NCBI GenBank assembly: GCA_000824785.1
Contig: CCNB01000006.1
Span: 62,001 to 126,000 of the forward strand
Reading direction: 5' to 3'
From: Mesorhizobium plurifarium
Lineage (GTDB): Bacteria > Pseudomonadota > Alphaproteobacteria > Rhizobiales > Rhizobiaceae
Length of the DNA stretch: 64,000 nucleotides
Of this stretch, positions 9,081-17,398 are shown one piece after another. The notes under the pieces are model-generated. The model was not told where the DNA came from, ran no database searches, and saw only the letters and a list, made by a program, of their open reading frames with translations. Each line of letters starts with the position of its first letter. Within the stretch, counting starts at the first letter, position 1. The translations under genes and the position numbers were made by a program.

Positions 9081-9127
9081 GCCGTCCGGCAGGACGTGAG
9101 CCATCAGGTCACGTCAGGGCGGACGGC
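9081..9127 (-). promoter_or_regulatory. Two-stem leader hairpin directly upstream of the mgtE ribosome binding site
   Basis: Outer stem of 8 perfect pairs (9081-9088 with 9120-9127, GCCGTCCG/CGGACGGC), a symmetric 4+4 internal loop, and an inner stem of 7 perfect pairs (9093-9099 with 9109-9115, GACGTGA/TCACGTC) closed by a 9-base loop. On the minus strand the outer stem ends immediately before AAGGAG and the mgtE ATG, so pairing could affect ribosome access. A 36-codon reading frame (9219 down to 9109, ATG to TGA) ends inside the inner stem; its last residues are Pro-rich (TQPPSALT). I do not recognise a named riboswitch. A role in Mg2+ control is inference from position. Confidence 0.5.
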
Positions 9128-9348
9128 GGTTGCGTTCGACTGTGACTGTCGCCAGGCATGGCGGGTTGACCTTTCTGCTCGCGGGGTTCGAGTTGGAAAT
9201 CAGCGAGCGCGCGCAACATAGGAGCGCTTTTTGCCGAGTCAATCGCGCGGGGTGCTGAAAATGGAAGCGGGGAGGCCGGATCGCGAGACTGTGATCGACG
9301 ACAGCTCGAGCCAGGCCATGGCCGCCGGTCAAAGGCTTGGTATGACTG

Positions 9349-11337
9349 CTATTTCTGCTTCAGCCGGCGGAAGCGCAGCCACTTGTCCTCGACCGGCCGC
9401 GGCTGGGCGAGAATGGTGGTGAGCTCGCGCGGCAGGCTCGGCGCAAGCGGCTTCTTGGTGGCGACGCCGTCGGCGATCGAAACCACGCTGTGATAGAACT
9501 CCTCGCCGGACAGCGAGCGCGGCGCCACCGCCTCGTGCATGACGCTGATGACGGTGACGTTCGGGCAATTGTCCTTGATTGCCTGGTGGAAGGCGATTTT
9601 GCCCTCGGGATCGAGCGCGCCGGTCGCCTCGTCGAGGAACAGAAGCCCCGGCTGCCGCAGGATGATGCGCGCGACCACCAGCTTCTGCTTCTGGCCGCCC
9701 GAAAGCACCTGATCCCAGATCTTGCCCTCGCGGCTCTCGTCGGCCAGGTGGCCGATGAAATCGCCGAGACCGGCCTTGTGCAGGGCGGCCGCAACCTGCG
9801 TGTCGGTGTGGTCGTTTTCTGAACCCGGCAGGCAGACGAGCTGCTTCAGCGAGACCTGCTGCAGCTTCACCTCCTGAGCGGCGTAGAAGCTCGTCACGCC
9901 CTCGGGGAAGACGATGGTGCCGCGACCGTAGGCCCACAGGCCGTTGATCGCCTTGATCAGCGAGGTCTTGCCGCAGCCGGACTCGCCCTTGAGGAAGGTC
10001 CACTCGCCGCGGCGGAAGCGCAGATTGGCGGCGCTGAGGAAGGGTGTCGCGTCTTCGCCCTGATGCGCCAGTTCGAGCTTCTGGATGGTCAGGCCGAACA
10101 CCGGATTCTGCCTGGCGTAGCTGAAGTCGGAGCGGCCGGTCTGCTGATAGAATTCCCGTGGGTTCTGGACGTTCTCGATGGCGTCGGCGAGTTCGGTCAC
10201 GCGTTGGCTGTTGGCCCTGAGCGTCGCAATCGCCGGCATCACATGGATGAACCACGAGCATTGGCTGATCAACTGGGCGACCATTTCGGAGCCGGTAATG
10301 TACCCCTTGTAGTCGAGACGGTTGTGGATAAACGACACGAGGCCCGGGGCGTAGGCAATGATACGGGCGCCGACGAAATTGTAGATCAGCTCGAACGACG
10401 TGTAGCTCGTGTTGACGATATTGAGCCGCCCCCACGTCTTGTCGATATCGACATAGAGCCTGTCGTGCATCGACTTTTGCACGCCTTCGCCATGCGAGGC
10501 GGCGACATGGAAGCTGCGGCGCAGGAACGTCGTCAGCTCGGCGCGATAGCTGCCCTCGGCCTGTTGCATGCGAACATTGAGCCGTTCGAGCAGTCGTCCG
10601 AGCTTGACCGCGATCCAGGTGTTCAGCGGCACATAGGTGGCGACGGCAAGGAAAGCCAGGACCGCTGTGCCATAGCTGCCCAGGAATTCCAGGCCTTTGA
10701 CCTCGACCGAGGACCCGATCAGGTTCTCACCGATGAAATAGAGCGACGTCGCCACGCCGAGCACGCCCATGGCGAGACCGATGGCGCCGCCGGTCATGTC
10801 CTTGATCGATTCCTGGATGCGCTGATCGATGTTGTCCGGTGCGACGATGCCGCCCGCCACCGAGCCGTGCTGCGCATGGAAATGGGTATGGTTGCCGTCG
10901 AGCAGGGCCTGGTTGAACTGGTTGTTCAGCCAGCCCCGCCATTTGCGATGCAAAGTCGTCGAAACGAGATTGCGCACGCCGGTAAGACCGGCATCCTTCA
11001 GCACCACGAGCAGCACCAATATGCCGGCATTGGTCAGGATGGTCTGCAACGGGTGCGTGTTGGCCGCGTCGTGCAGGAAGGCAATCGAATTGCCCAACTC
11101 ACCCAGCGCCATGGCAAACCAGACGCCAGCCTTGCTGGACAGCGCCGTCAGCAGCGCGATGACGATGGTGAGGGTCCAGGCTTCCTTCCAGCGTTCGGAG
11201 AACCAGTAGGCTCGCATCAGCCCCCAGAATGTACGCATCGACGATACCGGCGTCAGGGACGAGGTCTTTGCCTCGTTGGATGTTTGCTCCGGTACTGTAC
11301 GTCGCGGTCTGCCGACCCCAATCACGATCCCGCCCAA
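9349..11337 (-). CDS. SbmA/BacA-like ABC transporter, fused permease and ATPase (BclA/Rv1819c type)
   Basis: A 662-residue half-transporter. The N-terminal membrane domain (about residues 50-400) has the ABC_membrane_2/SbmA-BacA pattern, including NIDQRIQESIKDM. The C-terminal ATPase has Walker A GESGCGKTS, signature LSGGQKQK and Walker B LLFLDEAT. Relatives with this fusion include BclA of Bradyrhizobium and mycobacterial Rv1819c, which move peptides, vitamin B12 or bleomycin across the inner membrane. The frame opens at a TTG (11337); an ATG at 11238 (MRTFWGLM) may be the true start because the first 33 residues look unstructured. Single-gene unit. Confidence 0.87.
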   Translation of the reverse strand: MGGIVIGVGRPRRTVPEQTSNEAKTSSLTPVSSMRTFWGLMRAYWFSERWKEAWTLTIVIALLTALSSKAGVWFAMALGELGNSIAFLHDAANTHPLQTILTNAGILVLLVVLKDAGLTGVRNLVSTTLHRKWRGWLNNQFNQALLDGNHTHFHAQHGSVAGGIVAPDNIDQRIQESIKDMTGGAIGLAMGVLGVATSLYFIGENLIGSSVEVKGLEFLGSYGTAVLAFLAVATYVPLNTWIAVKLGRLLERLNVRMQQAEGSYRAELTTFLRRSFHVAASHGEGVQKSMHDRLYVDIDKTWGRLNIVNTSYTSFELIYNFVGARIIAYAPGLVSFIHNRLDYKGYITGSEMVAQLISQCSWFIHVMPAIATLRANSQRVTELADAIENVQNPREFYQQTGRSDFSYARQNPVFGLTIQKLELAHQGEDATPFLSAANLRFRRGEWTFLKGESGCGKTSLIKAINGLWAYGRGTIVFPEGVTSFYAAQEVKLQQVSLKQLVCLPGSENDHTDTQVAAALHKAGLGDFIGHLADESREGKIWDQVLSGGQKQKLVVARIILRQPGLLFLDEATGALDPEGKIAFHQAIKDNCPNVTVISVMHEAVAPRSLSGEEFYHSVVSIADGVATKKPLAPSLPRELTTILAQPRPVEDKWLRFRRLKQK

Positions 11338-11595
11338 ACCTTTCTTAGTTTTGTTACACAGGGTAACACCAATTGATCATTTTCCATTAATTTTCTGGCG
11401 AAGAATGTGAACAGGGTTACCCCCCGTGGCGCACGCGCAACAGAAAGCCGACGCCGGCAGACCATTCATCGCCTGGATTTCCGCTTTTATTCCAGTGCGT
11501 TAAGGACAATTGAGCCAGTCGGCGGAAAGCTTCCCTAAGGGAAGCAAAAAACACGGGTTTGTGAACGAAAAAGAGGCGCCGGTCAGCCGAAATGG

Positions 11596-12090
11596 CTACT
11601 GCGCGACAAGCGGAATGCCCGAAAATCTACCGTCCGTGAGCTCTTCAGGCTTGCCCGATTCGCCTTTTCCCGAGGCACTGAAATGGCCGGAAATGGTCTT
11701 GGCGGCAGGGTCGTATTTGTCGATGACGATCTCGCCGCCGGCGAAACGGACATGGCCGACCGTGGCGCCGGAATCGAGGATATTGAAGCTGGCGCTGTTC
11801 GTGGCGGACCCGGCATTGAGTCTATAGCTCCCGGCAAGGTCGTTCGAATCCTTGAGCACCAGCATCGAATTGAAGGTCTTGGTCGGCGAGCCCTGCTCGG
11901 TTCCCGACAGGTTCAGCATCGGCTTGCCGCCCATCTGCATCGTCTGGGCCAAGGTGAAAGAAGCTGTCCAGGGTTTGCCTTCAAAAGTCGCCGACATGAC
12001 GGCTTCCTCGGCGGACACGCGCTGCAATGTCAGCGGAAGGCCGAAGGCGAAAGGCAAGCACAGCAGCAACAATGCGCGACGCCTGACCAT
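11596..12090 (-). CDS. Small secreted protein of unknown function
   Basis: A 164-residue protein with a signal peptide (arginine-rich start, LLLLCLPFAFGLPLTL core, cleavage near VSAEE about residue 28). The mature part is rich in strands and Gly/Ser, with no cysteine. A beta-barrel or lipocalin-like fold is possible but is only a guess from the strand pattern. No family is recognised. It stands alone between the BacA-like exporter and a DsbA-family gene, both on the same strand, with gaps over 150 bases on each side. Confidence 0.75.
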   Translation of the reverse strand: MVRRRALLLLCLPFAFGLPLTLQRVSAEEAVMSATFEGKPWTASFTLAQTMQMGGKPMLNLSGTEQGSPTKTFNSMLVLKDSNDLAGSYRLNAGSATNSASFNILDSGATVGHVRFAGGEIVIDKYDPAAKTISGHFSASGKGESGKPEELTDGRFSGIPLVAQ

Positions 12091-12249
12091 CCCGCGCTCC
12101 TCAAATCAGTTAAATCCTTCCGGGGTTTTAGCTTAGCGCCGTGTTCAGGGCGATTCACCAGATCGTGGGTGGCGAGCCGACTGTTATGCAGAAGCAACCC
12201 AGGAAAAGTACGCGACGGTTTTCCGTCCGTAATAGCATGGTAGGAACGC

Positions 12250-12930
12250 TCAGCCTGCGGCGGTTTCGAGCTCGCCGCGCGCCTTGGCCTGGGCCACCTG
12301 GCGGATCGCGTCGGCAAGCGTGTCGGCATCCTGCGCGCCCATCACCGCGTATTTGCCTTCGAGCAGGAAGCAGGGCACGCCGGTGATGCCCATGCGCGAG
12401 GCGGTGGCGATCTCGTTGCGGACGGCTTCGACATCGGCGTCGGTCGGCAGCAGCGTCTCGACCACCGATGCATCCATGCCGGCCTCGCCGGCGGCCTTCG
12501 CCAGCACGGCATGGTCGCCAATGTTCGCGCCTTCCTCGAAATTCAGCTGGAAGAGGCGGCGCACCAGCCGGTTCTGCACGTCCTCGCCGGCGGCGCCGGC
12601 CCAGCGGATGACCCGATGAGCATCCAGCGTGTTGGCGGCGACCTTGATGGCGCCAAATGCAAAATGGATACCCTCGGCTTCGCCGAGCGGCTCGATGCGC
12701 GCGTGGATCTCGCGGATGCGTTCCTCGCTGCCGAACTTGCCGAGCATGTATTGGCGGCGATCCATACCTGCCGGAGGGATGGTCGGATCGAGCTGGAATG
12801 GCCGCCAGCGGACATGCACGGCAAAGCCCACCGCGGCGATGGCCTTATCCAGGCGCTTCTGGCCGATGAAGCACCAGGGACAGACGACATCGGACACCAC
12901 GTCGACGGTGATGGAGTTCTCGGCGCTCAT
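12250..12930 (-). CDS. DsbA-family oxidoreductase (FrnE-like, 2-hydroxychromene isomerase/DSBA domain)
   Basis: A 226-residue cytoplasmic protein with no signal peptide. The N-terminal thioredoxin-like strand carries the active-site motif CPWC (SDVVCPWCFIGQKRL, about residues 15-30), the helical insertion follows, and the cis-Pro loop is GVPCFLLEGKY near residue 180. These features match the FrnE subgroup, linked to disulfide chemistry and oxidative stress tolerance in studied members. The chosen ATG (12930) has an AGGAGA just upstream; the frame continues to 13059 without conserved sequence. Confidence 0.9.
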   Translation of the reverse strand: MSAENSITVDVVSDVVCPWCFIGQKRLDKAIAAVGFAVHVRWRPFQLDPTIPPAGMDRRQYMLGKFGSEERIREIHARIEPLGEAEGIHFAFGAIKVAANTLDAHRVIRWAGAAGEDVQNRLVRRLFQLNFEEGANIGDHAVLAKAAGEAGMDASVVETLLPTDADVEAVRNEIATASRMGITGVPCFLLEGKYAVMGAQDADTLADAIRQVAQAKARGELETAAG

Positions 12931-12968
12931 GCTCGTCTCCTGTCTGGTTCCGACTGGTCGGGGTTGCG

Positions 12969-14789
12969 TCAGTTGGGCTTTCGCCACCAGGTCGGCAGCT
13001 GATAACCGAATATGGGGGTCTTTTGCGGATGTTCCAGATAGCTCCAGTAAGCGAGCCATTGCTGCGTGTTGTATTGCATCGGCACCATGTAGTTGCCTGA
13101 GATCAGCAGCCGGTCGAGCACGCGCACCGCCGCGACGTAGTCTTCCTTGGTGCGGGCATTCAGCATGGCGTCGATCGCGGCGTCGATCGCCGGATCGGAG
13201 GCGCCCGCGAGATTGAACGATCCTTCCGTTTTCGCGGCGACCGATCCCCAGCGGCCAACCTGCTCGCTGCCGGGTGACAGCGAATTGTTGAAGCCGCTTG
13301 TACCAACCAGCACCTCGAAGTCGAAACGCTGCTTGCGCGACTGGATCTGGTCGCCGTCGAGGGTGCGGATGCCGACGTCGATGCCGATCTTTTCCAGCGT
13401 GCGCTGGTAGATGGCCGCCAGCCGCTCTTCATCCTGCGACGAGGTCAGGATCTCGAAGCCGAAAGGGTTTCCCTGCGGGTCGAGCATCTTGCCGTCCTGA
13501 ACATGGAAGCCGGCGCCCTTCAGCAAGTCGAAGGCCGCTTTGAGCACCTTGCGATCCTGGCCCGAACCATCCGTTACCGGCGGGCGCCAGGTGCCGTCCA
13601 TGACGTCCGGCGGCACGCGGCCGGGATAGGGCGCAAGCAGCGCCTTTTCACGATCGTCGGCCGGGTGGCCAAGCGCGGACAGCTCGGAATTCTGCCAATA
13701 GCTCATGGTGCGGTTGAACTTGCCGCCGAACAGATTCTTGTTCGTCCATTCGAAATCGTAAAGCATGCCGAGCGCGCGGCGGACCACGGGATCAGCGAAT
13801 TTGGGCAGGCGGGTGTTGAACAGGAAGCCGGTCACCACCGGGGGAATGCCGGTGTTGAAATATTCTTCCTTCACATCGCCCCTTCGGAACGCCGGAATAT
13901 CGATGTCACGCTCGCGCTTGACCGGATCGGTCTCGTCGTCGAGGGCGCAGATGCCCTTCTTGAACGCCTCCGTCTTGGCATTGGCGTTGAGAAAATACTC
14001 GATGGTGACCTGGTCGAAATTGTCGAAGCCGCGCTTCGACGGGATGTCCTTACCCCAGTAGTCCGGATTGCGCTTGAAGATGATGCGCTGCCCGGGCTGC
14101 ACCTTGTCCACGGTGTAGGGGCCGGAGCCGATCAGCGGCTTCAGCGTGGTCTTGTCGAAAGTATCCTTGTCGAAGGCGTGCTTGGGAACGATCGGCGTCA
14201 GCGCGACGATCAGCGGGAATTCGCGGTTGGCCTTGTCGTTGAAGGTGAACTTCACACTGTGCTCGCCGGTCTTCTCCAGCTTGGCGATCATGCTCATGCG
14301 ATCGCTGTAGGGCGGGCGGCCCTTCTCGGCGAAGACATCGTAGGTGAACAGCACGTCCTCCGGCGTCACCGGCTGCCCATCCGACCATTTTGCGCTGGGA
14401 TTGAGATGGAACTCGATCGACTTGCGATCCGGATCCATGTCGGCGCTGTCGGCCAGCAGCCCGTAGAGGCTGAAAGGCTCGTCATAGTTGCGTTGCATCA
14501 ACGGCTCGAAGACGAGGTTGCCGTAAACTGTATCGATCATCCCGCGCGCCGTGGTGCGCAGGCTTTTCAGGATGAAGGGGTTGAGGTTGTCGAAGGAGCC
14601 TACGACGCAATAGGTGACGCTTCCGCCTTTCGGCGCGTCCGGATTGACGTAGTCGAAATGCTTGTAGTCGGGCGGCAGCGCCGGCTCGCCCTGCATGGCG
14701 ATGCCGTGCTTCGGCTCCGACTGTGCCGGAAGGAGCGAAAGAGCCAGAAACGACGTCGCGGCGATCAGCCGAACGAGAACGCGGTCCAT
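12969..14789 (-). CDS. YejA-like peptide ABC transporter substrate-binding protein
   Basis: A 606-residue SBP_bac_5 protein with a signal peptide (cleaved near LLPAQS, about residue 24). The region HFDYVNPDAPKGG and the following SFDNLNPF are hallmarks of the YejA/oligopeptide group, periplasmic receptors for peptide importers. YejABEF systems import microcin C-like peptides and influence resistance to antimicrobial peptides in several proteobacteria. No permease or ATPase gene follows, so it is an orphan receptor here. An AAGGAG lies before the ATG at 14789. Gap to the downstream dsbA-like gene is 38 bases, so the two could share a transcript. Confidence 0.9.
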   Translation of the reverse strand: MDRVLVRLIAATSFLALSLLPAQSEPKHGIAMQGEPALPPDYKHFDYVNPDAPKGGSVTYCVVGSFDNLNPFILKSLRTTARGMIDTVYGNLVFEPLMQRNYDEPFSLYGLLADSADMDPDRKSIEFHLNPSAKWSDGQPVTPEDVLFTYDVFAEKGRPPYSDRMSMIAKLEKTGEHSVKFTFNDKANREFPLIVALTPIVPKHAFDKDTFDKTTLKPLIGSGPYTVDKVQPGQRIIFKRNPDYWGKDIPSKRGFDNFDQVTIEYFLNANAKTEAFKKGICALDDETDPVKRERDIDIPAFRRGDVKEEYFNTGIPPVVTGFLFNTRLPKFADPVVRRALGMLYDFEWTNKNLFGGKFNRTMSYWQNSELSALGHPADDREKALLAPYPGRVPPDVMDGTWRPPVTDGSGQDRKVLKAAFDLLKGAGFHVQDGKMLDPQGNPFGFEILTSSQDEERLAAIYQRTLEKIGIDVGIRTLDGDQIQSRKQRFDFEVLVGTSGFNNSLSPGSEQVGRWGSVAAKTEGSFNLAGASDPAIDAAIDAMLNARTKEDYVAAVRVLDRLLISGNYMVPMQYNTQQWLAYWSYLEHPQKTPIFGYQLPTWWRKPN

Positions 14790-14832
14790 GACCGTCTCCT
14801 TGCCGGGCGGCTTTTGTGATTCGCCACGCACC

Positions 14833-14862
14833 CTAGAGCATTTCGCCATCCGATTGAATCGG
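14833..14862. repeat. Fragment of a dispersed TAGAGC repeat
   Basis: CTAGAGCATTTCGCC followed by the short palindrome CCGATT-GAATCGG. The TAGAGCA edge matches the ends of the larger repeat copies in this window. It lies in the divergent gap between yejA and the IalB-like gene. Confidence 0.5.
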
Positions 14863-15083
14863 CGCGCCAACGGGAATCGGGTTCAGCCGGTCCATCGTCG
14901 ACCGCACTCTTCCCGCGGGCACGAAGCACAAAGAAATCGCGGAAACCGGGCTGGATTCGACGCCGCTGGCAGTGTAACACGCGCTCCGAAGTCATCCTGT
15001 TGCCTCATTTGGGCAACAGGTAGCTGGACCACACGGCACGAAGAAGCCGGTCCCCGGGATCATTTGAGAGGAAAGTGCACCAT

Positions 15084-15704
15084 ATGACGATCAACGCGTA
15101 CCGCCTTTCGGTGCTGGCCGCAGGCGTGGTCGGCGTTCTGGGCGCCGGGCTTTTCACCGCCTCGGCCCAACAGCAGCCGCAGATTCCTCAGGGCTGGTTC
15201 AAGGCCTGCACCAAGCAGGAAGACGTCGACATCTGCAATGTGCAGAACATCGTCACCGCCGGCAACGGCCAGCTCGTCACCGGCGTCAGCCTGATCGAGC
15301 TCAAGGGCAAGGTGAACCGCAAGGTCTTCCAGGTTACGGTCCCGACCGGACGCCTCGTTCCTCCGGGCATCGCGCTGCAGATCGATTCCGGCAAGGCACA
15401 GAAGCTCGACTATGTGATCTGCTTCCCGGATCGTTGCGTGGCGGAAGTGCCGCTGAGCGACCAGCTCGTCGCTTCCTTCAAGAAGGGGCAGGGCATCACG
15501 CTCACCTCGATCAACTTCCAGAACCAGCCGAACCCGATCAAGATCGCGCTCACCGGCTTCAGCGGCGCCTATGACGGCCCGCCGCTGCAGCAGTCGGATA
15601 TCGAGGACCGGCAGAAGAAGCTGCAGGACTTCGTCGCCAAGAACAACCAGGACTTCGCCAAGAAGCTCAAGGACGAGCAGGACAAGGCCAAGACCGCGAA
15701 CTGA
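15084..15704 (+). CDS. Invasion-associated locus B (IalB)-family secreted protein
   Basis: A 206-residue protein with a signal peptide (cleaved near TASAQQQ, about residue 27). The mature domain follows the IalB pattern: WFKACTKQEDVDICNVQN with paired cysteines, PTGRLVPPGIALQID, and VICFPDRCVAE with a second cysteine pair, giving two likely disulfides. IalB proteins are periplasmic or outer-surface and were named from Bartonella erythrocyte invasion; their role in soil rhizobia is unknown. The C-terminus is a charged Lys/Asp tail. GAGAGGAAA precedes the ATG at 15084; a GTG at 15075 is less likely. It ends with a strong terminator. Confidence 0.9.
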   Translation: MTINAYRLSVLAAGVVGVLGAGLFTASAQQQPQIPQGWFKACTKQEDVDICNVQNIVTAGNGQLVTGVSLIELKGKVNRKVFQVTVPTGRLVPPGIALQIDSGKAQKLDYVICFPDRCVAEVPLSDQLVASFKKGQGITLTSINFQNQPNPIKIALTGFSGAYDGPPLQQSDIEDRQKKLQDFVAKNNQDFAKKLKDEQDKAKTAN

Positions 15705-15726
15705 TCTCCGGAGCACCTCTGGAAAT

Positions 15727-15757
15727 AAAAAAGCGGGGCAATTCGCCCCGCTTTTTT
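15727..15757 (+). terminator. Rho-independent terminator after the IalB-family gene
   Basis: A stem of GCGGGGC with GCCCCGC (15733-15739/15745-15751), extended by A6/T6, closes a 5-base loop. The A and T runs on both sides let it work in either direction, also serving hspQ on the minus strand. Confidence 0.9.
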
Positions 15758-15799
15758 GTTGTCGACGCGCTGTGCGCCTTGGGTACGTGCTTTTGCGCT

Positions 15800-16123
15800 T
15801 CAGTGCTTCGACTGGCGCTTCGGCTCGTAGCGGCCGTCCGGCAGCTTGTCGAACATCTCGCCGATCTGCGGATGCCGCACCGGCTCGCCCGACCGGTCCT
15901 CGAGCAGGTTCTGCTCGGACACATAGGCGATGTATTCGGTCTCCGAATTCTCCGCCAGAAGATGGTAGAAAGGCTGGTCCTTGCGCGGACGCACGTCGGC
16001 CGGGATGGCTTCATACCATTCCTCGGTGTTGGCGAATTCGGGATCGACGTCGAAGATCACGCCGCGGAACGGAAACAGCCTGTGGCGAACCACTTGCCCG
16101 ATCGAGAATTTGGCCGTCTTCAT
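15800..16123 (-). CDS. hspQ: Heat shock protein HspQ
   Basis: A 107-residue protein of the HspQ/YccV family, a hemimethylated-DNA-binding-fold protein. In enterobacteria it acts as a specificity factor for Lon protease and is heat induced. Diagnostic stretches are KFSIGQVVRHRLFPFRGVIFDVDPEF and KDQPFYHLLAEN, followed by YIAYVSEQNL. I used the ATG at 16123 because it starts at the conserved MKTAKFSIGQ; an upstream extension to 16300 would run through a dispersed repeat. Single gene, sharing a bidirectional terminator with the IalB-like gene. Confidence 0.93.
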   Translation of the reverse strand: MKTAKFSIGQVVRHRLFPFRGVIFDVDPEFANTEEWYEAIPADVRPRKDQPFYHLLAENSETEYIAYVSEQNLLEDRSGEPVRHPQIGEMFDKLPDGRYEPKRQSKH

Positions 16124-16435
16124 CACGCTCACCACCTGCAGCGCCGCGCGTCCTCTCGGACGCGCAAAGGACGCTGCAGCGCTTTTAGTTTTGCGCATGA
16201 TCCTCTTCGAAAATCGATCCGATTTTCGGGTCATGCGCTGTTCCGAGGCGCCTTTCGTGGCTGCGCACAAGGCGCCTAAGACCTTGAATTTACACGTCAC
16301 GCAGCCAAAAATCGACCCCGACTTTCGGCTTGGGCCTATTTGGCGCAGGCACTGCCGTAATTCAATAGCCAGGTCCTTGACCTCGGACGAAGCAACGGGC
16401 TAGCCCGCGCAGGAGTTTTCCCGCCCGAGCGAAAA
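16124..16435. other. Intergenic region holding a palindromic repeat
   Basis: This 312-base gap between divergent hspQ and the AEC carrier contains one nested palindrome (16193-16238) and a GC-rich imperfect hairpin near 16136-16180. The rest must contain both promoters, but I could not place -35/-10 boxes with confidence. Confidence 0.5.
16193..16238. repeat. Dispersed GCATGAT palindrome, copy A1
   Basis: Outer stem GCGCATGA/TCATGCGC (16193-16200/16231-16238) and inner stem CGAAAATCG/CGATTTTCG (16208-16216/16220-16228). Related copies lie at 21077-21119 and inside 56842-56958. Confidence 0.8.
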
Positions 16436-17398
16436 ATGTCTGACGTCATCGGTCTCGTCCTCCCATTCTTCGGCATGATCTTCATCGGTTTCCTGGTGGC
16501 GCGCATCACCAGGCAGCCGCTGGAGGCGCTCGGCTGGATGAACATTTTCATCGTCTATGTCGCGCTGCCGGCGCTGTTCTTCCAGTTGCTCGCCAAGACG
16601 CCGTTCGAGCAGTTGACGGAGTGGAGCTTCATCCTTGGCTCGCTCGTCGCCACCTATGCGGTCTTCACGCTGATGTTCGCCTGGTCGGTTTTCGTTTCCG
16701 GTGGCGGCATCGCGCCGGCGACGATCACCGCCCTTGCCGCGGCTTACGGCAACATCGGCTATATGGGGCCGGGGCTTGCCCTGCTGGCGTTTGGCGAGCA
16801 GGCGGCGGTGCCGGTGGCGCTGATCTTCTGCTTCGAGAACATCGTGCATTTCACGGTCGCGCCGATGATGATGGCGCTGTCTGGCAAGGAGAAGGCGCCG
16901 CCGCTCCAGCTGGCGCTCGGCGTCCTGAAAAAGATCGCGCTGCACCCCTTCATCATTGCGACGGCGCTCGGCGTTGGCGCCGCCTATGTGGAGTTCCGCC
17001 CGCCGCTGCCTGTCGATCGTTTCCTCGACTACCTCGCCCGCGCGGCGGCACCTTGCGCCTTGTTCGCCATGGGCGTGACGCTGGCGCTGAGGCCGCTCAA
17101 CCGCGTGCCGCACGAGCTGGCATTGATCGCCGGGTTGAAGCTGATCGTCCATCCGCTGCTTTGCTATGTCGTGCTAAGCTGGATCGGCAATTTCTCGCCA
17201 ACCTGGGTCTTTTCCGCCATGCTGCTGGCGGCGCTGCCGACGGCGACCAATGTCTTCGTGATCGCACAGCAATATGACGTGTGGGTGCAGCGAGCTTCGG
17301 CCAGCGTGCTGATCACGACATGCTTTTCGGTGGTGACGGTGACCGCGCTGCTCTATGCGATACGGCACGGAATCCTACCGGCCGACCTCTTTCCTTAG
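16436..17398 (+). CDS. AEC (auxin efflux carrier) family transporter
   Basis: A 320-residue integral membrane protein with about ten hydrophobic helices, starting directly with the first one (VIGLVLPFFGMIFIGFLVA). The family signature around YVALPALFFQLLAK and the central AAYGNIGYMGPGLAL motif are present. Family members carry organic acids such as malonate, or auxin in plants; the substrate here cannot be read from sequence. Start ATG at 16436. Its last 24 bases overlap the 3' end of the convergent ubiH-like gene. Confidence 0.88.
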   Translation: MSDVIGLVLPFFGMIFIGFLVARITRQPLEALGWMNIFIVYVALPALFFQLLAKTPFEQLTEWSFILGSLVATYAVFTLMFAWSVFVSGGGIAPATITALAAAYGNIGYMGPGLALLAFGEQAAVPVALIFCFENIVHFTVAPMMMALSGKEKAPPLQLALGVLKKIALHPFIIATALGVGAAYVEFRPPLPVDRFLDYLARAAAPCALFAMGVTLALRPLNRVPHELALIAGLKLIVHPLLCYVVLSWIGNFSPTWVFSAMLLAALPTATNVFVIAQQYDVWVQRASASVLITTCFSVVTVTALLYAIRHGILPADLFP

